From the NCBI RefSeq assembly GCF_002778275.1, contig NZ_NESG01000004.1:186001-250000 (forward strand): 64,000 nucleotides of DNA, read 5' to 3'. The stretch is from Limnohabitans sp. G3-2. GTDB lineage: Bacteria; Pseudomonadota; Gammaproteobacteria; Burkholderiales; Burkholderiaceae_C. The position numbers and the translations under genes were made by a program. Numbering within the stretch: position 1 is the first letter of the stretch; every line of letters begins with the position of its first letter. Shown here in pieces: positions 16,369-24,199 of the stretch. The notes beneath the pieces were generated by a model that was not told the origin of the DNA, did no database searches, and saw nothing but the letters and a program-made list of their open reading frames with translations.

Positions 16369-17334
16369 TCAGGCCTTGGGTTTGTCGGTCATGAACCGTC
16401 CGCTGGGTGCCTCGGCGTTCTTTTGCCGACGTGTCTCCCCATCGATGCCGCCTTTGATGGCCCATTCGGCGAACATGGTGGGGCCGGGCGTGAATTCACG
16501 GGCCTGCCAGTTTTCGGTCAACTCGTCCTCGTCGGCGTAGTACTCGACCAAAGCGCCAGCAGGGCTGTTGAAGTACCAGAAGATGGCCGACGAGATGGGG
16601 TGCCTGCCGGGGCCCAGTTCCGTGTCCCAGCCGCAGCGCGACATGTGTAAACCACCCCCAAAGACCTCGTGGTGATCGCGCACGGTGAATGCGACATGGT
16701 TCAGCCCGTTGCGGGCTTCGGGCAATTGCAGCAAGAACAAGTCGTGATGACCTCCTCGTGGGGCACAGCGCAAGAAGTGGCCACGACCTGGATAACGGTC
16801 CGAGATCACAAAGCCCAAGACCTCTTGGTAGAACTGTGTGACCGCTTCCAGCGATTTGACAAAAAGCACCACATGACCGACCTCGATGGGGCAAGCGCGC
16901 TCATATGCAGGGCTGGCTTGGTCAACGCGAGACCGCTCGTTCCAGGTGTTGACCTGCGCGCAATCCAGGTCAATGTCTTTTTTGCGGCTGATCTGCACAC
17001 GAATGGTCAAACCACTCGGGTCCGTGCACCCCACGCGAGCGTCACTTTGCACAAAACCGGGCCACTGTTGCATGGCAGCGCCGTAATGCGCCATGTCCGC
17101 CGCGTTGGCCACGCCCCACACCACCTCCCGCAGTGTGGGGTCCGCTTCAATCCCTGCAGGCAGACCTGGTGTGTCGGAGTGGGCCACGATCACGCGGCAG
17201 CCATTGAGCGATTCGTACACCAAGCGCAGCGGTGTTTCTTCGACCAGTGTCAAACCCCAATCCAGAAAAAACTGGCGGCAGCGGGCGATGTCGTGTGCGC
17301 CGAAGGTGATTTCGTCAATGCCGAGGATGCTCAT
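16369..17334 (-). CDS. Two-domain VOC family protein, extradiol ring-cleavage dioxygenase type
   Basis: A 321-residue type I extradiol-dioxygenase-like protein with two VOC modules (about residues 5-115 and 148-270). The C-terminal module carries an intact 2-His-1-carboxylate triad: His about 154 (EVGHVVLF), His about 213 (LNHVAFTV) and Glu about 264 (ALVEYYAD). The degenerate N-terminal module lacks the triad, as in known extradiol enzymes. It should cleave a catechol-like ring using Fe(II) and O2. It is the first gene of the minus-strand oxygenase operon, so ring hydroxylation and cleavage would be co-regulated. Confidence 0.9.
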   Translation of the reverse strand: MSILGIDEITFGAHDIARCRQFFLDWGLTLVEETPLRLVYESLNGCRVIVAHSDTPGLPAGIEADPTLREVVWGVANAADMAHYGAAMQQWPGFVQSDARVGCTDPSGLTIRVQISRKKDIDLDCAQVNTWNERSRVDQASPAYERACPIEVGHVVLFVKSLEAVTQFYQEVLGFVISDRYPGRGHFLRCAPRGGHHDLFLLQLPEARNGLNHVAFTVRDHHEVFGGGLHMSRCGWDTELGPGRHPISSAIFWYFNSPAGALVEYYADEDELTENWQAREFTPGPTMFAEWAIKGGIDGETRRQKNAEAPSGRFMTDKPKA

Positions 17335-17355
17335 GTTGTTTCTTTAGTAAAACAT

Positions 17356-17410
17356 CGTTTCCGACTTGAAACGTTCTGGAGATTATTTGTCGATTCAGAC
17401 AGAAGGTCAA
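17356..17410 (-). promoter_or_regulatory. Sigma-70 promoter and candidate operator of the oxygenase operon
   Basis: On the minus strand a TTGACC -35 (17405-17410) and an AATAAT -10 (17382-17387) are separated by exactly 17 bases. Just downstream, at about +3 to +20, lies a perfect inverted repeat CGTTTC-N6-GAAACG (17356-17373), ending 22 bases before the VOC start codon. A dyad in that position normally blocks transcription, so repression is likely. The cluster's IclR regulator is the obvious candidate (inference). Confidence 0.7.
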
Positions 17411-17536
17411 TAGCCCTCAAGGCGATGAAGGGAACTTGCGCCGCCAGGTGCAACCAATGAAGGCGCGGGCGCAAGACGATCACGTTCGAATGACCGCACC
17501 GCAGCACAAAGACTGTGCTCAAGGTGCTTGGAATTT

Positions 17537-18376
17537 TTAAAACCGCCCCAGCGCCTGCATCTTCCAGGCCAGCCACAACTTGCGCAGCGGCGTGAGGGCA
17601 ATGCGTTGGTGCAGCACCTGAAAACCTGAGGCTTCGATCTCGCGCAGCAAGGTGCGGTAGATGCTGGCCATCATGAGGCCGGGTTTTTGAGCGCGGCGGT
17701 CGGCGGCGGGCAGCAGCGCCAGGGCTTCGTCGTACAGGGCGTGGGCCCGGTCGGTCTGGAACTTCATCAGCGCGGTGAAGTTGTCTGAATAAGTGCGCTG
17801 GATCAATTCATTGGCTTTGACACCAAAGCGTTGCTGCTCGTCCAGTGGCAGATAGATGCGCCCGCGCATGGCGTCCTCGCCCACGTCGCGGATGATGTTG
17901 GTCATCTGAAAGGCCAGGCCCAGCTTGTGTGCGTAGGCTGTGGTGGCGTCGTCTGTCTGGCCAAAAATGCGGGCGGCGACTTCGCCCACCACGCCCGCCA
18001 CCAAGTGGCAGTATTGGCGCAGGCCCGCAAAGTCCAGGTAGCGGGTCTGGTTCAGGTCCATCTGGCAGCCTTCAATCACCGCCATCAGGTGGCGGCTTTC
18101 AATGCCGAAGGTGGGGGCCAGGGGCATGAGGGCCTGCATGACGGGGTGGCTGGCTTGGCCTGCGTAGGCTTGCAGCACTTCTTTTTGCCACCAGGCGAGT
18201 TTGGTGGCGGCCACACCGGGGTCCGTGATTTCGTCCACCACGTCGTCCACTTCGCGGCAAAAGGCATAAAAAGCGGTGATGGCCGCACGCCGCTCGGGGG
18301 GCAAAAACAAAAAGGCGTAATAGAAACTGCTGCCCGAGGCGGCGGCTTTTTGCTGGACGTAGTCTTGCGGGCTCAT
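17537..18376 (-). CDS. hpnD: Presqualene diphosphate synthase-like (HpnD) squalene/phytoene synthase
   Basis: A 279-residue trans-isoprenyl-diphosphate head-to-head condensing enzyme. Both aspartate-rich motifs are intact: DDVVDE in the first 50 residues and NIIRDVGEDAMRGRIYLP near residue 160. Length and motifs match HpnD, which makes presqualene diphosphate from two farnesyl diphosphates in hopanoid synthesis. The ATG at 18376 is preferred; a start six codons earlier is possible. It lies 31 bases downstream of another squalene-synthase-type gene. Phytoene synthase activity cannot be excluded by motif alone. Confidence 0.85.
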   Translation of the reverse strand: MSPQDYVQQKAAASGSSFYYAFLFLPPERRAAITAFYAFCREVDDVVDEITDPGVAATKLAWWQKEVLQAYAGQASHPVMQALMPLAPTFGIESRHLMAVIEGCQMDLNQTRYLDFAGLRQYCHLVAGVVGEVAARIFGQTDDATTAYAHKLGLAFQMTNIIRDVGEDAMRGRIYLPLDEQQRFGVKANELIQRTYSDNFTALMKFQTDRAHALYDEALALLPAADRRAQKPGLMMASIYRTLLREIEASGFQVLHQRIALTPLRKLWLAWKMQALGRF

Positions 18377-18407
18377 GGGCTCCGATTCTCGCATTCAAAG
18401 CGCAGGT

Positions 18408-19505
18408 TCACGGCAAGGGCTTGCCTGCCGCTCGGAGAAATTCTCTTTCCAGAACGGCAGCAGTTCCCCGGCCCAAGGCGATGCGCCACAGCAGGCTGCG
18501 CACTTCTTGGCGTGGCATTTTGACGCGCTGGTTCAGGGCCGCAGGTCCGGCCTGGCGCAGCAGCGCCACGGTGCGCGCACCGATCAAGGCGGGCAAGGCA
18601 CTGGCCAATCTGAGGCGCAGGGGCTTGAGCGCCAAGGCGTAGCGCATGCCATCGGCCAGATGGGCCTGGGTGCGGTCCAGGCCCTCGTTGAAGAGCGGGC
18701 TCAGCGCTTTGAGCGTGTGGGCATGATGGGTTGGGGCCGTTTGTGATGTTTGCGCCGTTTGCGCCAGCATGGCTGGGGTCAAACCTGCCTTTGCGAGCGT
18801 CTCCATGGGCCAGTAACAACGCCCGCCCTCCAGATCGGCGCCCGCATCGCGCAGGATGTTCAGGCGTTGCAGTCCCATGCCGTAAGAGCGGCCGATTTGC
18901 ACCATCTCTTGCTGCGGCAGCAGGCTGTAACCGGGCAGATGGCGGCCACACAGCTCGGTCCAGAATTCCCCCACGCAGCCGGCCACCAGCCAGGTGTACT
19001 CGGCCAGTTCGGCTTCGGTTTGCAAGGCATGGAGACCCGGGCCAAAGCGTGTCATGTCCAACTGCTGGCCATGCGTGATGTGACTCAGGACCAGTCGCAC
19101 GCTGCGCTGGTCATCCTGCCCCAAGCTGTGCAGGAGCGGCAGGCATTGGGGCAAGGCTTGCATCAGGGCGCGTTCCTGAGGGTCTGTTTGTTGCGCGGCA
19201 AAAGCCTGGGTCAGGCCTGTCAGTTTTTCGATCTGTTCGCTCGACCTTGTCGTGTCCGCGATGCTTTGCGTGAGGAGGTCCAGCAAGACGTGGCGCTGTG
19301 CGATGGGCAAAGCGGTGGTGTCGGCCACCGTGTCTGTGGCGCGGGCCAGCAAATAGCCAATCGCCACCGGAGACTGCAAAGCGGGAGGCAGCAGCTGGAT
19401 GGACAGGTGAAACGAGCGTGAAACCCCGCGCAAAATGCGCCGGAGTTGGGCGCTGATGGCGGGGCCAGGGGGGCGGTTGAAGAGGGCGCTGAAGGGCATG
19501 GTCAA
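18408..19505 (-). CDS. Squalene synthase-like protein (HpnC position, FDFT-like)
   Basis: A 365-residue member of the squalene/phytoene synthase family, longer than HpnC or HpnD. Its N-terminal motif SRSFHLSIQLLP, followed by ATDTVADT, and the later YGMGLQRLNILRDAGADLEG and CYWP, look more like classical farnesyl-diphosphate farnesyltransferase than HpnC. The first Asp-rich motif ends in Thr rather than the usual acidic residue. It precedes hpnD in the same operon. Hopanoid clusters normally also have HpnE to finish squalene; none is visible here. This gene may supply the second step or act as a full synthase (inference). Confidence 0.82.
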   Translation of the reverse strand: MTMPFSALFNRPPGPAISAQLRRILRGVSRSFHLSIQLLPPALQSPVAIGYLLARATDTVADTTALPIAQRHVLLDLLTQSIADTTRSSEQIEKLTGLTQAFAAQQTDPQERALMQALPQCLPLLHSLGQDDQRSVRLVLSHITHGQQLDMTRFGPGLHALQTEAELAEYTWLVAGCVGEFWTELCGRHLPGYSLLPQQEMVQIGRSYGMGLQRLNILRDAGADLEGGRCYWPMETLAKAGLTPAMLAQTAQTSQTAPTHHAHTLKALSPLFNEGLDRTQAHLADGMRYALALKPLRLRLASALPALIGARTVALLRQAGPAALNQRVKMPRQEVRSLLWRIALGRGTAAVLEREFLRAAGKPLP

Positions 19506-19518
19506 TGCGGATTGTCGC

Positions 19519-19561
19519 TTGACAAATGGGGCGTCATTGCTTAAATTACTAACCAGTCAGT
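19519..19561 (+). promoter_or_regulatory. RND operon promoter with TetR-like operator
   Basis: A perfect TTGACA -35 (19519-19524), a 17-base spacer and a TAAATT -10 (19542-19547) precede the RND adaptor gene. Starting one base after the -10 is an imperfect dyad, ACTAACCAGTCAGT (19548-19561). Its half-sites agree at five of seven positions and resemble operators of TetR-family repressors of efflux pumps. The site lies between the divergent squalene-synthase gene and the pump. No TetR gene is adjacent, so the regulator would be encoded elsewhere. Confidence 0.65.
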
Positions 19562-19582
19562 CATTATTTTCCTGGAAACCCC

Positions 19583-20773
19583 ATGCCAAGCTCTTTGTCA
19601 CTCGCCAACCGGCGAGTTTTTCGTTTGTTGGCCACCGCTGCTGTTTGGACTGTATTGGCAGCTTGTTCTAAGAAAGAAGCTCCCCAAGAGCCCTTGAGGT
19701 CCGTGAAGCTGATCACCGTGGCGGGCGCAGATTTGAACATTTCGGGTGACTACGCCGGTGAGGTGCGAGCGCAGGTGGAGTCGCGCTTGGGCTTTCAGGT
19801 GGCAGGCAAGCTGGTCCAGCGCCCTGCTGAACAGGGGCAGCGTGTCGCGGCAGGGCAGTTGTTGGCCTTGATCGACGCCAAGGACTATGTATTGTCTGCA
19901 CAGGCTGCAGCCGCACAAGTGGTGTCGGCCCAAAGCCAGCGCGATTTGGCCTTGGCAGATTTCAAGCGCTTTGAAGCACTGAAAGCGCAAAACTTCATCA
20001 GCGGTGCGGAGTTGGAGCGCCGCGAAGCGGCCCTGAAAGCTGCCGATGCGCAGCTGAGCCAAGCCAAAGCCCAAGCGCAAGCCCAAAGCAACCAGGCGGG
20101 TTACGCCCGTTTGACGGCCAGCCACTCGGGCGTGGTCACGGGTGTGGATGCCGAAGTCGGCCAGGTGGTCTCGGCCGGACAGCCTGTGGTGCGATTGGCG
20201 CACGATGGACCCCGTGATGCGGTGTTTGCCGTCCCTGAGGCGATGGCCCTGACCCTGAAAGTCGGGCAGAAAATGAAGGCCACCTTGCTCAGCACGGGTC
20301 AAGCCTTGCAAGGCCAAGTGCGCGAATTGTCCGCCAGTGCCGACCCGGTCACGCGCACCTATGCCGTCAAGTTGGCCCTGCAAGCGTCCGAGCGCTTGCC
20401 TCTGGGCAGCACGGTCAATGTGCAGGCTTTGCAATTGCCGGGCAGCCAGGCGGGTGTGATCAAGTTGCCCACCAGCGCATTGCGCCAAGAGGGTGCGGGC
20501 ACGGCGGTGTGGGTGTTGGATGCGGTCAGCATGACGGTGCGTACCCAGCCCGTTCAGGTGGGCAGGGTCGACGGCAACGAGGTGGTGATCACCTCGGGCC
20601 TCCAACTGGGGCAGCAGGTGGTCAGCGCGGGTGTGCATGTGCTGTCACCCGGTCAGAAGGTGACGATTTACAACGCGACCGGCCAAGCGAGCCGTTCATC
20701 ACCAGGCGCCGTGCCTGTTTCAGCCGAATCGGCTGCGCCCGCCCAAGCTGGCGCATCTGCAGCGCAGCGGTGA
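19583..20773 (+). CDS. RND efflux periplasmic adaptor subunit (lipoprotein)
   Basis: A 396-residue membrane-fusion protein. The signal peptide ends in a lipobox (VLAACS), so the mature protein should be lipid-anchored. The biotinyl-lipoyl-like, coiled-coil hairpin (Ala/Gln/Lys-rich, about residues 95-165) and beta-barrel regions follow in the usual order. It bridges the inner-membrane pump encoded four bases downstream to an outer-membrane channel. No channel gene follows, so the pair must borrow a TolC-like protein from elsewhere. Confidence 0.93.
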   Translation: MPSSLSLANRRVFRLLATAAVWTVLAACSKKEAPQEPLRSVKLITVAGADLNISGDYAGEVRAQVESRLGFQVAGKLVQRPAEQGQRVAAGQLLALIDAKDYVLSAQAAAAQVVSAQSQRDLALADFKRFEALKAQNFISGAELERREAALKAADAQLSQAKAQAQAQSNQAGYARLTASHSGVVTGVDAEVGQVVSAGQPVVRLAHDGPRDAVFAVPEAMALTLKVGQKMKATLLSTGQALQGQVRELSASADPVTRTYAVKLALQASERLPLGSTVNVQALQLPGSQAGVIKLPTSALRQEGAGTAVWVLDAVSMTVRTQPVQVGRVDGNEVVITSGLQLGQQVVSAGVHVLSPGQKVTIYNATGQASRSSPGAVPVSAESAAPAQAGASAAQR

Positions 20774-20777
20774 TGGC

Positions 20778-23700
20778 ATGAGTCAATCTGACAACACCCG
20801 ATTCAACCTCTCGCGCTGGGCGCTGGAGCACCCGGCCCTGACCCGCTACCTGATGGTGGTGCTGATGGTCTTGGGCATGGCGTCCTATTTTCAGCTGGGT
20901 CAAGACGAAGACCCGCCGTTCACTTTCCGGGCCATGGTGGTGCGCGCCTATTGGCCAGGCGCTACGGCGGCGCAAGTGGCCGAGCAAGTGACCGACAAGA
21001 TCGAGCGAACGCTGCAAGAAGTGCCCTTTGCCGACAAGATCCGCAGCTACTCCAAGCCGGGAGAGGCGCAGATCATTTTTCAGATCAAGGACAACTCCAA
21101 GCCCGGCGATGTGCCGCAGCTTTGGTATGCGGTGCGAAAAAAGATCGGTGACATGCGCGGCAGTCTGCCGCCGGGCGTGGTGGGGCCGTTTTTCAACGAC
21201 GAGTTTGGCGATGTGTACGGCGTGATCTACGCCTTGGGTGGGCAGGGCTTTAGCCCGGCCGAGATCAAGGTGCAAGCCGACAGCTTGCGCCAGCAGCTGC
21301 TGCGCGTGCCCGATGTGGCCAAGGTCGAATTGTTTGGCGTGCAAGACGAAAAAGTCTTCGTCGAGGTCTCGCAAAAGAAACTCGCGCAAATGGGGCTCGA
21401 CATGGGCGCGGTGCTGGCCCAGTTGGGCCAACAAAATGCGGTGGAGTCGGCCGGTGCCGTGCAGTCACCTGCCGATGTGGTGCAGGTGCGCGTGGGCGGA
21501 CAGTTTCAGACGCTGGAAGACCTTCAAGCCATGCCGATCCGTGGCTCATCGGGCGCGCAGATCCGCTTGTCGGACATTGCCCAGGTCACCCGGGGCTATG
21601 CCGATCCGGCCAGCGTCAAAGTGCGCCACGACGGACAAGAGGTCATCGCCCTGGGGGTGTCCATGGCCAAAGGCGGTGACATCATCGCCCTGGGCGCGTC
21701 TTTGCGTTCAACGATCGTGTCCATCCAAGCCGGCTTGCCTGCGGGCATGGCTTTGACCCAGGTGCAGGACCAGCCGAGCGCCGTGTCCAATTCGGTCAAT
21801 GAGTTCATCAAGGTGCTGATCGAGGCGGTGGTGATCGTGTTGGCGGTGAGTTTCTTGGCGTTGGGGCTGCACAAGCGGCCTGGCGTGAATCCCTTGTGGC
21901 GCCGCTGGACATTGGACATTCGCCCCGGTTTGGTCGTGGGCATCACCATTCCACTGGTGCTGGCCGTCACGTTTTTGGCCATGCATTATTTGGGCATTGG
22001 CCTGCACAAAATTTCGCTGGGCTCCCTCATCATCGCCTTGGGTTTGCTGGTGGACGACGCCATCATTGCGGTGGAGATGATGGTGCGCAAGATGGAGGAG
22101 GGCTACGACAAGGTGCGTGCCGCGACTTTTGCCTATGAGTTGACGGCCATGCCCATGCTCACGGGCACCTTGATCACGGCAGCCGGCTTCTTGCCGATTG
22201 GCATGGCCAAGTCCATGACGGGTGAATACACCTTCGCGATTTTTGCCGTCACGGTGGTGGCGCTCTTGGTCAGTTGGGTGGCTTCGGTGTACTTCGTGCC
22301 GTATTTGGGCGCTGGCTTGCTCAAACCCCCGGCGCACGCGCTGACGGCCGAACAACTCGATTCGGCCGAGATGTACAACACCCCGTTCTACCGGCACTTT
22401 CGCGCTTGGGTGACCTGGTGTGTCACGCACCGCTGGAAGACCATCGGTATCACGGTGTTCTTGTTCGCCATGGGGATGGTGGGCATGGGCAAGGTGCAGC
22501 AGCAGTTCTTCCCGGACTCCTCGCGCCCAGAAATCATGGTGGATTTGTGGTTGCCCGAGGGGTCGCCCGTCCTGGCCAGTGAGGACATCACGCGGCGTGT
22601 GGAGCAACGCCTGTTGCAAGAGGCGGGTGTCAAATCGGTCACGGCTTGGATTGGTTCAGGCGTTCCACGCTTTTATTTGCCACTCGATCAGGTTTTTCCG
22701 CAGACCAACGTGTCGCAGCTGATTGTTTTGCCGGTTGACCTGAAAACCCGCGAAGTGCTGCGGGCCAAGCTGCCCGCTTTGCTGGCGCAGGAGTTCCCCG
22801 AAGTGCGTGGGCGGGTCAAGTTGTTGCCCAACGGCCCACCCGTGCCCTATCCGGTGCAGTTCCGCGTGGTGGGCTCAGACCCCCAGGTTCTGCGCCAAAA
22901 GGCGGACGAGATCAAAGCCCAAATGCGACTGAACCCCAACACCCGTGGCGTGAACGACAACTGGAACGAATCGGTCAAGTCGGTCCGGCTGGAGATCGAC
23001 CAAGCCAAAGCCAGGGCTCTGGGGGTGAGCAGCCAATCCATCGCGCAAGCTTCGCGGACCTTGTTGTCGGGTGTCCCTGTGGGGCAATTCCGCGAGGGTG
23101 ACAAATTGATCGACATGGTGTTGCGCCAACCATTGGCCGAGCGGGATGCCTTGTCGGATCTGAGCCAAGCTTATGTCCCCACCGCCTCTGGCCGCTCGAT
23201 CCCCTTGCTCCAAGTGGCCCACCCGGTCTTGGCTTGGGAGCCTGGTGTCATGTGGCGCGAGGGGCGGCAGTTTGCCATCACGGTGCAGGCCGACATTGCC
23301 GAAGGGCTACAGGGCGCCACCGTCACGGCGCAGTTGCTGCCGGACCTCAAAAAGACCGAAGCCTACTGGCAAGGCCAGGGTTTGAATGGGTACCGGATCG
23401 AGGTGGCCGGTGCGGTGGAGGAGAGCTCCAAAGGCTCCGCTTCGATTGCCGCAGGTGTGCCTGTCATGCTGTTCATCACATTCACCTTGCTCATGCTGCA
23501 GCTGCAAAGCTTCAGCCGTGCGATGCTGGTTTTCTTGACCGGACCTCTGGGCATGGCGGGCGTGGCGGGGGCTTTGTTGGTTTTGGACAGGCCTTTTGGA
23601 TTTGTCGCGCTGCTGGGCGTGATCGCCCTGATGGGCATGATTCAGCGCAATTCGGTGATTTTGATCGACCAAATCGAGCAAGACCGAGCGGCGGGCATGG

Positions 23701-23933
23701 TCGCTTGGCAAGCGGTTGTGGAGTCGGCCGTGCGGCGCTTGAGACCCATCGTGCTGACCGCAGCGGCGGCTGTTTTGGCCATGATTCCGCTCTCACGCAG
23801 CATCTTTTGGGGCCCGATGGCGGTGGCCATCATGGGGGGGCTGATTGTGGCCACGGCCTTGACCTTGCTGGCGCTGCCCGCCATGTACGCGGCCTGGTTC
23901 CGAATTGAGCGGCCAAATCAAGCCCGGGCCTGA
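20778..23933 (+). CDS. RND efflux transporter, inner-membrane permease subunit
   Basis: A 1051-residue proton-driven pump of the AcrB/MexB superfamily. The transmembrane region near residue 425 contains the paired Asp of LLVDDAIIAVEMM, which relays protons. Two large periplasmic loops with the internal repeat are evident. A cytoplasmic N-terminus (NLSRWALEHPALTRYLM) and the QDEDPPFTFR segment put it with the subgroup often annotated simply as 'efflux RND transporter permease', not classical HAE1 drug pumps. The substrate is unknown. It forms an operon with the adaptor gene. Confidence 0.95.
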   Translation: MSQSDNTRFNLSRWALEHPALTRYLMVVLMVLGMASYFQLGQDEDPPFTFRAMVVRAYWPGATAAQVAEQVTDKIERTLQEVPFADKIRSYSKPGEAQIIFQIKDNSKPGDVPQLWYAVRKKIGDMRGSLPPGVVGPFFNDEFGDVYGVIYALGGQGFSPAEIKVQADSLRQQLLRVPDVAKVELFGVQDEKVFVEVSQKKLAQMGLDMGAVLAQLGQQNAVESAGAVQSPADVVQVRVGGQFQTLEDLQAMPIRGSSGAQIRLSDIAQVTRGYADPASVKVRHDGQEVIALGVSMAKGGDIIALGASLRSTIVSIQAGLPAGMALTQVQDQPSAVSNSVNEFIKVLIEAVVIVLAVSFLALGLHKRPGVNPLWRRWTLDIRPGLVVGITIPLVLAVTFLAMHYLGIGLHKISLGSLIIALGLLVDDAIIAVEMMVRKMEEGYDKVRAATFAYELTAMPMLTGTLITAAGFLPIGMAKSMTGEYTFAIFAVTVVALLVSWVASVYFVPYLGAGLLKPPAHALTAEQLDSAEMYNTPFYRHFRAWVTWCVTHRWKTIGITVFLFAMGMVGMGKVQQQFFPDSSRPEIMVDLWLPEGSPVLASEDITRRVEQRLLQEAGVKSVTAWIGSGVPRFYLPLDQVFPQTNVSQLIVLPVDLKTREVLRAKLPALLAQEFPEVRGRVKLLPNGPPVPYPVQFRVVGSDPQVLRQKADEIKAQMRLNPNTRGVNDNWNESVKSVRLEIDQAKARALGVSSQSIAQASRTLLSGVPVGQFREGDKLIDMVLRQPLAERDALSDLSQAYVPTASGRSIPLLQVAHPVLAWEPGVMWREGRQFAITVQADIAEGLQGATVTAQLLPDLKKTEAYWQGQGLNGYRIEVAGAVEESSKGSASIAAGVPVMLFITFTLLMLQLQSFSRAMLVFLTGPLGMAGVAGALLVLDRPFGFVALLGVIALMGMIQRNSVILIDQIEQDRAAGMVAWQAVVESAVRRLRPIVLTAAAAVLAMIPLSRSIFWGPMAVAIMGGLIVATALTLLALPAMYAAWFRIERPNQARA

Positions 23934-24049
23934 AATTGCCTATTTGAAGCGGCTAAAATAGAAAGTTGACCGATTTCAAGCGGGCGGTCAGGTGAGTCGC
24001 AGAGCTTTGAAGCCCTTTTGCCCACCTGTCGCCCTTTTTGTTTGGACAG

Positions 24050-24136
24050 GCGCGGGTGGCGAAATTGGTAGACGCACCAGGTTTAGGTCCTGACGGTGGC
24101 AACACTGTGCGGGTTCGAGTCCCGCCCCGCGCACCA
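24050..24136 (+). tRNA. tRNA-Leu (anticodon TAG)
   Basis: An 87-base class II tRNA with encoded CCA. The acceptor GCGCGGG pairs with CCCGCGC, and the T-arm stem GCGGG/CCCGC closes the TTCGAGT loop. The long variable arm is CGGTG-GCAA-CACTG. The anticodon TAG is at 24084-24086. The first anticodon-stem pair is a C-A mismatch, which is tolerated. It lies 63 bases upstream of tig. Confidence 0.97.
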
Positions 24137-24199
24137 ACCGACTTGTGGCCGATGGGACAACCAGCGGCCTGTGAGACATTCAATTAACCGAGAACGACG

